In this document: positions 33,922 through 42,342 of the stretch, in pieces
How positions within the stretch are numbered: the first letter of the stretch is position 1
Layout of the letters: every line of letters begins with the position of its first letter
Assembly (NCBI RefSeq): GCF_001679785.1
Contig: NZ_CP016292.1
Coordinates: 186,001 to 250,000 of the forward strand
Direction of reading: 5' to 3'
DNA: 64,000 nucleotides
Origin: Rhizobium leguminosarum
Lineage (GTDB): Bacteria > Pseudomonadota > Alphaproteobacteria > Rhizobiales > Rhizobiaceae
The notes under the pieces: generated by a model
The model's database searches: none
Seen by the model: the letters and a program-made list of their open reading frames with translations, nothing else
Told to the model about the DNA's origin: nothing
Position numbers and translations under genes: made by a program

Positions 33922-34803
33922 TCATTCCGAGCTGGTCAACGGTACAATGAGGAGATATTCGCTGTGCGCATTCGCAAACCGATAGCCGAGCCGGAGGGTG
34001 AGGCAGGGCAGGAGAGGGGAGGTGGGGTCGCCGGACGTTGCGTGCACCGGGTCCTCGTCTGTCAAATCCTCGAACCGCAGACTTGCGACTTCCGAGCGCC
34101 GCCGACCGCCGGAAGCAAAGGCCAGCAGCAGTAGCGCCCGATCGCGCAGATCGACCAGCTTGTCGCCAGCGCAGGTCGCGAGCAGCTTGGTAAGAATGTC
34201 GCCGGTCACCGCCTTCTTGCTTTTTCGCTGTCGTGGCCGGTCGCTGGCTTTGACGGCCAGCCGCAGAGCGCTCTTCAGTGAAGGCGCCGAGAACGCGCCC
34301 GTCAATCCCCGCCAGCGCGTCAGGATCGACCAGCTCGTCAACCGTCTTCGGACGGTGGCCGGCGCGTGCGGCCCGGTGCTTCGCAGTAGGCCTTTGACGC
34401 GAAGAGCAATCGCCACGTCTTCGGGCATGCCGTGATCGGGATTATTTTCGCGCTCGGCCGTATCCCAAAGGTGATGGGCGACGAATTTCAGCAGCAAGCT
34501 TTCGGGCGCGGGCCAGGGGAGGGGAGTGCCGGTCGTAACACTGCACCAGGCTTCGAGATAGCCAAGATCGGAGGCCAGCGCCCGCATGGTGTTGTCGCCC
34601 ATGCCCTCGCGAGCCAGATGTTTGGGGGTGGCGACATCGTCGTCGGTGAGCAACTCTGCCAGCTGGTCGCGGCGATCGAACGGCAGGATAGCATCAAGTG
34701 CGTCCAGTTGTTCGGCGCGGGACAGACCGACCCGGCTGCCCGCCGGTGTCGTTAGGGATTTCTTGGTCATCTGGTTTGCCCCAATTCCAAGGTGCGTTTG
34801 CAA
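33922..34803 (-). pseudogene. Plasmid-type tyrosine recombinase, C-terminus lost
   Basis: Reverse strand from about ATG 34770 (or 34803): MTKKSLTTPAGSRVGLSRAE, NTMRALASDLGYLEAWC, the core-binding domain, then DLRDRALLLLAFASGGRRRS with the first catalytic Arg and SEVASLRFEDL. After DEDPVHATSGDPTSPLLP the frame no longer looks like a recombinase, and the His-x-x-Arg and Tyr boxes are missing. It is therefore broken by a frameshift or deletion near 34010. Confidence 0.7.
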
Positions 34804-34847
34804 ATGTTACGGAAATCCCGTATATTCCTGAACAAAGGAGTTCTGCC

Positions 34848-35123
34848 ATGACATCCACGGTGACCGCTGCAGCGGTTTCGAAGAATTTCGGAGCCTATCA
34901 GGATGCGGCTGTGCGCGAGCCTGTCATCATCACCAAGAACGGCAGGCCCCGCACGGTTTTGATCGCCTACGAAGATTATCTCCGCCTGGCGAAACGCGAT
35001 CGTCACGTCGAACTGACGACGGCACTTGGCGACGAAGAGCTTGCCGCCATCGAAGCCTCGAACATGGAGCGTGATCTTGATCATCTCAATGTCGAACTGA
35101 CGGGCAAGCATGCTGCCGATTGA
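34848..35123 (+). CDS. Phd/YefM-type antitoxin
   Basis: From ATG 34848, preceded by AAAGGAG at 34834-34840, the 91-residue protein has the Phd/YefM N-terminal DNA-binding fold: VTAAAVSKNFGAYQDAAVRE, PVIITKNGRPRTVLIAYEDY. The C-terminal half (ELAAIEASNMERDLDHLN) would bind the toxin. Antitoxins of this class repress their own promoter. The stop overlaps the toxin start by 14 nt, the usual coupled arrangement. Confidence 0.8.
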   Translation: MTSTVTAAAVSKNFGAYQDAAVREPVIITKNGRPRTVLIAYEDYLRLAKRDRHVELTTALGDEELAAIEASNMERDLDHLNVELTGKHAAD

Positions 35124-35541
35124 GCCGAAGGTCGGCTGGGTTTTCTGCTATTCCTATCTCTGGCATTGGCAGCATCTCGAAGGCCGGGAGGAGGGCGACA
35201 AGGATCGCCCGGCCCTCGTCTTGGCGATCGTCGCGACCCAAGATGATGGAACGCCTGTGGTGCGGGTGCTGCCGATCACGCATTCGCCGCCCGCTGATCC
35301 AGGCGACGCAATCGAAATCCCTGCAGCGACGAAACGGCGCCTCGGACTGGACGACGAGCGATCCTTTATCGTTTTGACGGAAAGCAACCGGTTTGTCTGA
35401 CCGGGACCGGATGTCAGACCGATCGACACCGAGGCTGGTTACTTCGGTCCTCTGCCGCCGGCGCTGTTTGACGAAATCAAACGCCGGTTTGTCGCGCTGG
35501 CGCGAGACCAACGTCACCGGGCGACGGCACGCAGCGAATGA
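35110..35541 (+). pseudogene. PemK-like toxin with an in-frame TGA
   Basis: The frame from ATG 35110 reads MLPIEPKVGWVFCYSYLWHW, EGDKDRPALVLAIVATQDDG, VVRVLPITHSPPADPGDAIE, ending at TGA 35398-35400. The same frame continues after that stop with PGPDVRPIDTEAGYFGPLPP, ALFDEIKRRFVALARDQRHR and a second stop at 35539-35541. The total of 143 codons makes a natural protein if TGA replaces a TGG Trp codon at position 97. KDRPALVLAI fits MazF/PemK-type RNase toxins as annotated in rhizobia. Loss of the last third probably inactivates it. Confidence 0.65.
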
Positions 35542-35562
35542 TGGTCGCGCTATGAAAGGGTC

Positions 35563-36453
35563 GGGCCTGTCGCAAATTTTTGCGCTTAACGGTATGTTGA
35601 CCCTCGGAGGAGAAATTTCCGCTCCAAATGTTGAGGAGCGTACGGATGATTCTGAATGCTATTGCCGAAAAGCTGAAGCGGCAGTCGAAGGATGATTTCA
35701 AAGGCAGGCATTTCGAGGCATGGCTGATCGTACAGGCGGTCACCTGGTATTTGAGATATCCCCTGAGCTATCGAGATCTGGAAGAAATGTTCGAAGAGCG
35801 CGGCTTCGAGGTCGATCATAGCACGATCAACCGCTGGGTATTGAGCTATGCGCCGATGATCGAGAAGCGTCTTCGCCAGTTTCGCCGGCCGCATTGCGGA
35901 TCGGTTCGGATTGACAAGACCTACGTTAAGATCCGCGGCAAATGGCGCTATCTGTACCGAGCCATCGATAAGCATGGCAACCCGGTGGATTTCCTGCTTT
36001 CTGCAAAGCGAGATCTCGAAGCCGCCAAGCGGTTCTTCCGCAAGACGCTGAAAGATCAACCCTTACTGTCGCCGAACAAGATCTGCGCAGATGGTGCCAA
36101 TACCTTCCCGTCGGCGATCAAAGCTTCGGTTGAAGACGGGCTTCTACAGCCCGACCCCGTGCACTATGTGACCAAGCACCTGCAACAAGGCATTGAGAGC
36201 GATCATTTCCGTGTGAAAAAGAACATGCCGAAGATCGGCGGCTTCCAATCCTTCAACACGGCGCGGCGAACGATTGCCGGTTTCGAGGCGATGCTGTCGT
36301 TGAGAAAAGGCTTCGGCTTTTCCGGCGGCTGGACGATCGACGATCAAAACGATTTGGTTGCGCGCCTCTTCGGACTTACAAAGGTTAACAAAACATGAAA
36401 ATAGCATCCTTCAGGGGATAGCCGAGGCCTCTGTGGAAGTTTGCGACAAGCCC
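35563..36453 (+). mobile_element. IS6-family element, 891 bp
   Basis: Ends GGGCCTGTCGCAAATTTTTG and, on the reverse strand, GGGCTTGTCGCAAACTTCC. One intact transposase. No 8-bp duplication seen. Fragments of the same type occur at 15.7 and 53.1 kb. Confidence 0.85.
35646..36398 (+). CDS. IS6-family transposase
   Basis: The 250-residue protein from ATG 35646 reads MILNAIAEKLKRQSKDDFKG, RHFEAWLIVQAVTWYLRYPL, the catalytic SVRIDKTYVKIRGKWRYLYR (Asp), KICADGANTFPSAIKA (Asp) and GIESDHFRVKKNMPKIGGFQ (Glu region). It is intact; the first catalytic segment has DKT where relatives have DET, a substitution next to the catalytic Asp that may or may not affect activity. Confidence 0.85.
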   Translation: MILNAIAEKLKRQSKDDFKGRHFEAWLIVQAVTWYLRYPLSYRDLEEMFEERGFEVDHSTINRWVLSYAPMIEKRLRQFRRPHCGSVRIDKTYVKIRGKWRYLYRAIDKHGNPVDFLLSAKRDLEAAKRFFRKTLKDQPLLSPNKICADGANTFPSAIKASVEDGLLQPDPVHYVTKHLQQGIESDHFRVKKNMPKIGGFQSFNTARRTIAGFEAMLSLRKGFGFSGGWTIDDQNDLVARLFGLTKVNKT

Positions 36454-36524
36454 CTCCCGCCGCTTCTTCAATGAACGTCGAGGGCCTGGCGTTACTCCAG
36501 GCCCCTTATTGGTCGGCCGATCAG

Positions 36525-38095
36525 CTCGACTTTGTACATTATGCGGCGAAGCAAAGGGCCTCGGCCATTCGGAACAGACGGCTGGGAGGTATTTTATGCA
36601 TGTCCGGGTTTGACGGGCAGTGTCGATAAAGATCATCGCTCCACAGAACGAGGCGCACTGCGCCGATCGCGTCTGAGAATGTGAATTCTGTTTTCTTGTA
36701 CCATGCGGCTGCATAGGGCTGCGTGTTTTGGCCGAGGAGATCACCGGCCCACAGTGTCACGAGACTATAGAGCGCCAGGAGCGAAGGCGTCGTGCGCATG
36801 ATGGCGTTATCATTCCACTGGCGTTGGGTCTCCACCCCAAGATGAGCGCGTGTCTCGCCGAACGTCACTTCAATTTGCCAGCGTCGAACAAAGAAGGCGA
36901 TGATCTTGGTCGGGTCAAGGTCGGTATTGGTGCTCATAAACGCCTGGGGTTCCCGGCGGCCTTTCGGGTCTCGAACCAGCACCCAGCGAATTGGCCTTGG
37001 CGGCGTTCCCCGTCGATACCACAAGCCAGTACCTGACGTGATATCGAGGCATTTATCGGTTTGTCGGCCATACCAGATTGACGCGATGACGCGCTGCCAG
37101 GAGGTCCTGGGGTTGTTAAGCACCGACCTGAGTTTGGGCAATGGCATGCCTTTTTGTGCAGGCCGCCCAAGAGTGTGTTCGTGTCGCTGATCTGGCGGAG
37201 CAAAGAGACTGGCATCAAGGCGCAGGCGTGTGATGAGAGTGGCCCGGTCGGGCAGTGCCGCCGCCAATGCGTGAACAGCAAAACTGCTGTCGCCGACAAA
37301 GATCAGATCGCGTCCAGGCACCCAGCGGCAGAGCTGCAACAGGCCCTGTCGCGCCCAGTCTGTCAGCAGTTTATGCTTTTGTCCTTTCTTCTGGTCGTAT
37401 CGCTCCGAGGGGCACAATAACGTCAGCACCGGCAAGGCCTTGATACACTTTGCCCATGGGACCGGGGCCAGGATCATGAAGCTCAACCAGCGCAAGCCGC
37501 TGGCCTTGACGAAGTGTCCGTGACTGGAGCGCACCGGATCGCGATAGATGCCACGGGCGGCAATGCGCGGGCCCCATCGGCGTTCGATGGTGTCGTCCAT
37601 GCCGATCACAATGGGACCATCGGGCACGAGGCTGGCGACAACAATCGACAACAGCCGCGAAGCCAGCGTGCGCGGGTTCCAGCGCGCGCGATTGAGAAGC
37701 TGATGGTAGACGGCAAAGTTGCTCGCCTCGGCGCGACCGGTGATCCGCAAACAGGCAGTCACCGTACGCTTGCCCGGAGACAAGATCGCTCCCATCACCA
37801 GAACCAGCAAATGGTCCCAACTGGGTGCAGTGAACCAGAAACGAAACGGCGACAGCCATTGGCGAAGGATGTGCGGAACGGCATCTCCCGGTCCGACGCG
37901 ATTGTCATTGTGATCGGTCATCCATGGGTTCGAATCCGATCACACGAAAGAGGCAAGGCAGGCGACTGCGGCGAATTGAATCACCCCGGTCAGATGATGG
38001 AAAATGAGACTGCCGAACGCACTATTCTGGCCGGACGCCGCATATCTGCGCCACCAACAAATCCAAATTCCCGAGGAATTTTGTACAAAGTCGAG
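36525..38095 (-). mobile_element. IS701-type element with ATCAG target duplication
   Basis: Inverted ends CTCGACTTTGTACA (36525-36538, and reverse strand ending at 38095). ATCAG is repeated at 36520-36524 and 38096-38100. The right copy overlaps the stop codon of the carbonic anhydrase gene. Confidence 0.85.
36539..37921 (-). CDS. IS701-family transposase
   Basis: The 460-residue protein reads MTDHNDNRVGPGDAVPHILR, TVTACLRITGRAEASNFAVY, VIGMDDTIERRWGPRIAARG (first Asp), DLIFVGDSSFAVHAL (second Asp) and FVRRWQIEVTFGETRAHLGV with the conserved Glu, the IS4/IS701 superfamily pattern. It is intact and flanked by perfect ends and target duplication, so it may be a recent insertion. Confidence 0.85.
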   Translation of the reverse strand: MTDHNDNRVGPGDAVPHILRQWLSPFRFWFTAPSWDHLLVLVMGAILSPGKRTVTACLRITGRAEASNFAVYHQLLNRARWNPRTLASRLLSIVVASLVPDGPIVIGMDDTIERRWGPRIAARGIYRDPVRSSHGHFVKASGLRWLSFMILAPVPWAKCIKALPVLTLLCPSERYDQKKGQKHKLLTDWARQGLLQLCRWVPGRDLIFVGDSSFAVHALAAALPDRATLITRLRLDASLFAPPDQRHEHTLGRPAQKGMPLPKLRSVLNNPRTSWQRVIASIWYGRQTDKCLDITSGTGLWYRRGTPPRPIRWVLVRDPKGRREPQAFMSTNTDLDPTKIIAFFVRRWQIEVTFGETRAHLGVETQRQWNDNAIMRTTPSLLALYSLVTLWAGDLLGQNTQPYAAAWYKKTEFTFSDAIGAVRLVLWSDDLYRHCPSNPDMHKIPPSRLFRMAEALCFAA

Positions 38096-38096
38096 A

Positions 38097-38834
38097 TCAG
38101 GCCTTGTGCATGAATTCGACGACGCCCGTATCGAGATCGTAATAGGCGGAGACGATCTTGACCTTGCCCTCATCCACGAGACGCGCGACGATCGGGCTTT
38201 CCGCCAGGATGCGCTCTGCACCATTCAATGCGTTGGCGTGCACGGTCTTGTCGATGAACGCCTCGCCTCGGTCAGTTTCTGCAAGCGCCACCGCCAGGAT
38301 CGGCTGGATCATTTTGCCGATCGAACCGTCGAGTTTTGTGCCGTGGGCAACCACGTCGCAGGCAGCGGAAACCGCACCGCAACGCTTGTGCCCCATGACC
38401 ACGATCAGCGGCGCGTGCAAGTGTTCTGTGCCATATTCAATTGTGCCAAGCACATCGGTGTCGACCACGTTGCCGGCATTGCGTGCCACGAACAATTCAC
38501 CGAGCGTCACGCCGCCGAAGATTAGTTCCGGCACGACGCGACTGTCGGAACAGGTGAGCACGATTGCCCAAGGCGCCTGACCTTTTGCGACATCCTGCCT
38601 ACGCTTGCCGAAATCCGCCGCGCAGGCTTCGGCATCGGCAACGAATTTCCCGTTGCCTTCCTGAAGTTTTGCCAACGCTTCTTCGGGCGAAACGGCAGGG
38701 GCGGCGTCCGACGCCAACGCCCTCGTTGTCATCGCAAAGCTGCCGGCCATTGCCGCAATGCCGGCGAGACCGGCAAGCGTGATGAAGGAGCGGCGGTTGA
38801 GGCGGGTGGAATTGCATGCAAGGCACATAGTCAC
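38097..38834 (-). CDS. Tat-exported beta-carbonic anhydrase
   Basis: The 245-residue protein converts CO2 to bicarbonate. It has a twin-arginine signal peptide (RLNRRSFITLAGLAGIAAMA) with cleavage near ALA-SDAA, so the enzyme works in the periplasm. The beta-class zinc site is complete: Cys 95, Asp 97 and Arg 99 in CSDSR, His 149 and Cys 152 in GHKRCGA. The length is normal. An IS701 element is inserted exactly at its stop codon, leaving the protein intact but giving it a new 3' UTR. No operon partner remains. ATG 38828 is an alternative start. Confidence 0.9.
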   Translation of the reverse strand: MTMCLACNSTRLNRRSFITLAGLAGIAAMAGSFAMTTRALASDAAPAVSPEEALAKLQEGNGKFVADAEACAADFGKRRQDVAKGQAPWAIVLTCSDSRVVPELIFGGVTLGELFVARNAGNVVDTDVLGTIEYGTEHLHAPLIVVMGHKRCGAVSAACDVVAHGTKLDGSIGKMIQPILAVALAETDRGEAFIDKTVHANALNGAERILAESPIVARLVDEGKVKIVSAYYDLDTGVVEFMHKA

Positions 38835-38947
38835 GATCCTTTTGTGGTGGGTTGGTAAGCTTATACCAGCGTGAGCGATCTGTGACTCTTTTTGAGGTTT
38901 CCAAATCAGTTGAGTTCTGAATCAATACCGCAAACGGAGGTTTGCGG

Positions 38948-39600
38948 ATGACATCAGGACTTCCACTGCGCGATGACTTCGACGGCTTGGCTCTTCGGGC
39001 GTTGGCCAAAGGCACGAAGGATGCGGCACAGGCTCGGCGGCTTCTTGCCCTTGCCGAAATCTATGATGGCCATTCCCGCAGCGATGCGGCCAGGATCGGA
39101 GGCGTGACCCTGCAAATTGTCCGCGACTGGGTTATTCGCTTCAATGCGCGTGGCCCGTCAGGGCTCATCAATGGCAAAGCACCCGGCAATCAAGGAAAGC
39201 TTTCCGACGTGCATCGCCAGGCTTTGGCAAAGATCGTCGAAAGTGGCCCGATACCGGCGGTGCATGGCGTTGTGCGCTGGCGGCGCAAGGATCTTGTTCA
39301 ATGGCTGTTCCAAGAATATCGGATATCCGTCGATGAAACGACCATTGGCCGCGAATTGAAGGCGCTCGGCTTTGCAAAGCTGTCTGCCCGCCCGCGCCAT
39401 TACGCCCAGAACGAAGGCGACCTGGAGAGTTTTAAAAAAACTTCCCCGCCACACTGGCAGCAATCAAAGGCAGGCTCCCGAAGAACGTCGAGATTGAGCT
39501 CTGGTGGGCCGACGAAGCTCGGATAGGCCAAAAGAACAAGATCACCCGGCGATGGGCACGCAAGGGAACAAGGCCTTTGGCACCACACGATCAACAGTAA
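38948..39600 (+). pseudogene. IS630-family transposase, 3' truncated, with A7 frameshift
   Basis: The first frame (ATG 38948) reads MTSGLPLRDDFDGLALRALA, AARIGGVTLQIVRDWVIRFN (helix-turn-helix), KALGFAKLSARPRHYAQ, up to LESFKK. At TTTTAAAAAAACTT (39430-39443) the family sequence moves to the -1 frame: NFPATLAAIKGRLPKNVEIE, LWWADEARIGQKNKITRRWA with the first catalytic Asp, then stops at TAA 39598-39600. The remaining DDE domain is gone. The A-run may be a programmed -1 site as in some IS elements, or a mutation. Confidence 0.65.
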
Positions 39601-39663
39601 GCGCTACGAGTGGCCCACGGGGTATTTCCGTTGACATTTGCAGGGTTCCGAGACCGGTCGGCT

Positions 39664-40088
39664 TTAGAACTTCTGCCTTGAGCGCCGCGGCATGAAGTAG
39701 TCGCGAATTTTAATGACGGCACCAGCAATCTGGATGATCTCCGCCGGCGGGGTTATCTTTTTGGCGTCGCAGAGGGCGCGAATAGGAGCGATGATATCAC
39801 CGGTCACAGCATGGCCACGGATGACCGGGCTCCATAGCCTGGGGGCGAATTCCGTTCCGAGGAGGAAGCCGGTGTGCCAATCGAAGCTGTCGTGGGAATA
39901 GGTGATGTGACTGAAGCGTGGCCGATATTCTTCCGGCCTTTCCCCAAGCGTGGCCGATATGCGGTTATATTCGGCGACGATCGTTTGCACGGCCTGGTGC
40001 TCTGTGGTTTCCATCGGCAAGGCCATGGCGCCCTCGCCGGCGAACAGGGGAATCCATTGATAGGGGTTGATGAACTTCGGCCCGATGA
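39664..40088 (-). pseudogene. UPF0149 (YecA-like) protein, C-terminal part
   Basis: Downstream of the IS903-type end the reverse strand reads FIGPKFINPYQWIPLFAGEG, QTIVAEYNRISATLGERPEE, YRPRFSHITYSHDSFDWHTG and FLLGTEFAPRLWSPVIRG. The Pro-x-x-Trp, Asn and Trp-x-x-Gly-Phe pattern matches the UPF0149/YecA family. The N-terminal third is cut by copy D of the IS903-type element at 40089. The first 36 residues of the long frame are IS DNA. Confidence 0.65.
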
Positions 40089-41188
40089 AGCGTTGGTGCA
40101 TGGATCCTTTGTCAACGGTTTGGCGATAGGCAGGCAGGATCGAAATCAGTTTGATCCGAGTGCCATGCCGTACAAACACAACGCCGATCGTCGTCATCAC
40201 GTCGGAAAGATGAAATTCAGGGTGACGAATTGGCGTGACTACGAAGCAGGTCTGCGCCGGCGTGGTAGCCTGACCTTATGGGTAACGCCGGAGGCACTGG
40301 CAGGATGGCGCGCTCCGCGACGCAAGACCCGCGGCGGCCAAGCCCAGTATTCCGATCTCGCCATTGAGACTGCGCTGACGCTGGGTTGCGTCTTCGCAAT
40401 GCGGCTGCGCCAGACCGAGGGATTGCTCCACTCGCTGCTGGATCTCATGGGGCTGAAAGTCCCAGTTCCAGATCATACGACGCTGAGCCGTCGGGCACAG
40501 AAGTGGGAGCCATCAGCCCGACGAAACCCGCCGCTGCCGGACGGCCCGCTGCATGTGCTTGTCGATAGCACGGGATTGAAAGTCTACGGCGCCGGGCAGT
40601 GGCTGGAGCAAAAACATGGCGCCAGATCACGTCGCACCTGGCGCAAGCTGCATCTGGCAGTGGATGCCAAAAGTGGCGCGATCATTGCCCATGGGCTGAC
40701 AGACCAGAAAACGGATGATCCTTCCCAGGTGGCACCGCTGCTCGATCAGATCGACGGCGAGATCGACCAGTTCACGGCCGACGGAGCCTATGACGGCAAA
40801 CCAACCTATCGGTCTATCCTGCAGCACAGCGCAACCGCGAACATCGTCATTCCACCGCGTAAGCGGTGATACCGGACCGCCTGGTCAAAGGGACAAGCAC
40901 ATTGCCGCAATCGCAAGCGACGGTCGGCTGAAATGGCAGGCAGCCGCCGGCTACGGCAAGCGTGCGCTGATCGAAACCGCCATCGGACGATACAAGGGGC
41001 TGATCGGATTGCGCCTGCGGGCCCGCTCCTTTCCGGCTCAACAGACCGAGGTTGCCATCGGTTGCATCGTTCTCAACCGCATGCTGGCATGTGGACGCCC
41101 GGAGTCTATCCGGCGTCAAGTCACGCAGGCATAACCAACTACATCAAAGATCGAAATGCCCTCGATTTCATATCCGCGCACCAACGCC
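40089..41188 (+). mobile_element. IS5-family (IS903-type) element, copy D
   Basis: Ends AGCGTTGGTGCATGGATCC at 40089 and GGCGTTGGTGCGCGGAT on the reverse strand ending at about 41188. Nearly identical to copy B, in inverse orientation to it. Confidence 0.8.
40165..41134 (+). pseudogene. IS903-type transposase, copy D, 14-bp deletion
   Basis: The frame from ATG 40165 is the same as copy B until NIVIPPR at 40860, then stops. Relative to copy B 14 bases are missing (after CCACCGCGT), which shifts the frame; the last 85 residues, including the catalytic Glu (RALIETAIGRYKG), are encoded in another frame to 41134. Probably inactive. Confidence 0.85.
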
Positions 41189-41204
41189 ACGCTCTGGCAT
41201 AGTG

Positions 41205-41447
41205 ATGGACGAAATGGTCGATCAACATGCCGTAAATCCTGTGGAAATACGGCTTCGTGCCCGAACTCTTTATTGGGAACAGCGTGTGCGGACCTGTCAG
41301 CATGACCTGCTGCAACAGCACTCCACGCACTCAGGGCCGGATACATTTGAAACGGGAAGCGTCATTGCGACGTCGCGCTTGATCCAGTCGATGATCCCGT
41401 CGGAGACATCGCTGTGGGGCAAGTGGATCGTATTCCAAGGAGTTTAG
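41205..41447 (+). CDS. Small ORF upstream of the RiPP region, doubtful
   Basis: From ATG 41205 an 80-residue frame reads MDEMVDQHAVNPVEIRLRAR, then TLYWEQRVRTCQHDLLQQHS, and ends WGKWIVFQGV. No ribosome site or family is recognised. It follows an IS903-type end by 16 bases and could be the 3' part of a broken gene. Confidence 0.25.
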   Translation: MDEMVDQHAVNPVEIRLRARTLYWEQRVRTCQHDLLQQHSTHSGPDTFETGSVIATSRLIQSMIPSETSLWGKWIVFQGV

Positions 41448-41489
41448 CGCGATGCACTGGCCTACCAGTGTCTTCCAGTAAGGTCGATT

Positions 41490-41722
41490 GTTGATGACAA
41501 TCAACTTACGACATCGTCGTCACCTTTGTCGGCTTCGTGACACGCGTTCGTCTTCGCCCAATCCTGTATTTTCCGCCCACGTCGCTGAAATCGCAGCAAA
41601 TAATTGTTCGTCAGCGCAATCGGCCTGATTGGCACGAATCTTGAGAGCTATTGCGAGGCAGCGGAACGCCAGCGCCATCCATAGTGCGGCATAAACCGCA
41701 TTGGGCCGAACACCTGAAGGAG
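41490..41722 (+). repeat. Upstream direct repeat, unit 1 (about 233 bp)
   Basis: Starts with the palindrome GTTGATGACAATCAAC and runs through AACTTACGACATCGTCGTCA to CCGAACACCTGAAG. The unit recurs at 41846. The copies differ by small indels that are not multiples of three, so the repeat is probably not protein-coding; it may carry a promoter or leader. Confidence 0.7.
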
Positions 41723-41751
41723 GCAAAGCGACACTACCTGCGAGGACTAGC

Positions 41752-41850
41752 ATGGTCGCTCGCACGTTCAACGGAACTAATACTACGGAGGGAAATATGA
41801 GATCCAAGTTTGCAGCTTGCCAACAGCGCATGGCCAAGGGAGGTTGTTGA
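41752..41850 (+). CDS. Small peptide ORF after repeat unit 1
   Basis: ATG 41752 opens a 32-residue frame (MVARTFNGTNTTEGNMRSKF, then AACQQRMAKGGC). An internal ATG at 41797 has a strong GGAGGG ribosome site (41788-41793) and would give a 17-residue peptide ending Gly-Gly-Cys. Its stop overlaps the palindrome that begins repeat unit 2. It could be a leader peptide, a precursor or noise. Confidence 0.35.
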   Translation: MVARTFNGTNTTEGNMRSKFAACQQRMAKGGC

Positions 41851-42075
41851 TGACAATCAACTTACGACATCGTCGTCACCTTTGTCGGCTTCACGACACG
41901 CATTCGTCTTCGCCTCTTCCGCCCGCGTCGCTGAAATCGCAGCAAATAAATTGTTCCTCAGCGCAATCGGCCGGATTGGCACGAATCTTGAGAGCTATTG
42001 CGAGGCAGCGGAACGGCAGCGGCATCCGCGTTGCGGGATAACCGCATTGGACCGAACACGTGAAGGGACACAAAC
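41846..42075 (+). repeat. Upstream direct repeat, unit 2 (about 230 bp)
   Basis: Second copy of the unit at 41490, with the same GTTGATGACAATCAAC palindrome at its left end and CCGAACACGTGAAG at its right. Period between units is 356 bp. Confidence 0.7.
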
Positions 42076-42076
42076 C

Positions 42077-42250
42077 ATGGCGGGAAGTGGCGGAACTGGC
42101 AAATCGCCGAGAATGTCGGCAAGTTCCAAAGAGGGGTGGACGTACTCGCCGGCACCGCGAGGAGGATGTCGAGGTCGGAGCGGCGCCGAAGACGTGTCAT
42201 GCTTCACGCACGGCCAAGGCTTTCTGAACTCGAGGCGATCTGGAGATTAA
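42077..42250 (+). CDS. Small peptide ORF after repeat unit 2
   Basis: ATG 42077 lies at the same place relative to repeat unit 2 as ATG 41752 does to unit 1. The 57-residue frame MAGSGGTGKSPRMSASSKEG continues WTYSPAPRGGCRGRSG, and ends 2 bases before the Nif11 minigene. The ribosome site is weak. Gly/Ser-rich, with two Cys. Possibly a peptide gene of the cluster; evidence is positional only. Confidence 0.35.
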   Translation: MAGSGGTGKSPRMSASSKEGWTYSPAPRGGCRGRSGAEDVSCFTHGQGFLNSRRSGD

Positions 42251-42252
42251 AG

Positions 42253-42342
42253 ATGTCCAAAACTGAACCTAAGCGTTTCGTTGGTGATCTGGGGAAAGAC
42301 GTCAGCCTGCTGGAATACGTGAAGGAGATTAAACATGTCTGA
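42253..42342 (+). CDS. Truncated Nif11-type leader minigene
   Basis: The 29-residue frame MSKTEPKRFVGDLGKDVSLL, EYVKEIKHV is a copy of the first 24 residues of the full precursor that follows. Both copies are preceded by GGAGATTAA. The unit is an 82-bp tandem duplication; the stop TGA lies inside the next start (ATGTCTGA at 42335-42342), so translation of the two could be coupled. It has no core region, so any product would be a free leader-like peptide. Confidence 0.6.
   Translation: MSKTEPKRFVGDLGKDVSLLEYVKEIKHV

Noticed and set aside
41490..42075. Direct repeats considered as a CRISPR array
   Set aside because: Only two long units with diverged sequence and no short repeat-spacer periodicity or cas genes.
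41810..42250. 146-codon forward frame through repeat unit 2
   Set aside because: The matching frame is not kept in repeat unit 1 because of indels not divisible by three, so the repeat is unlikely to be coding; I kept only the short ORF after it.
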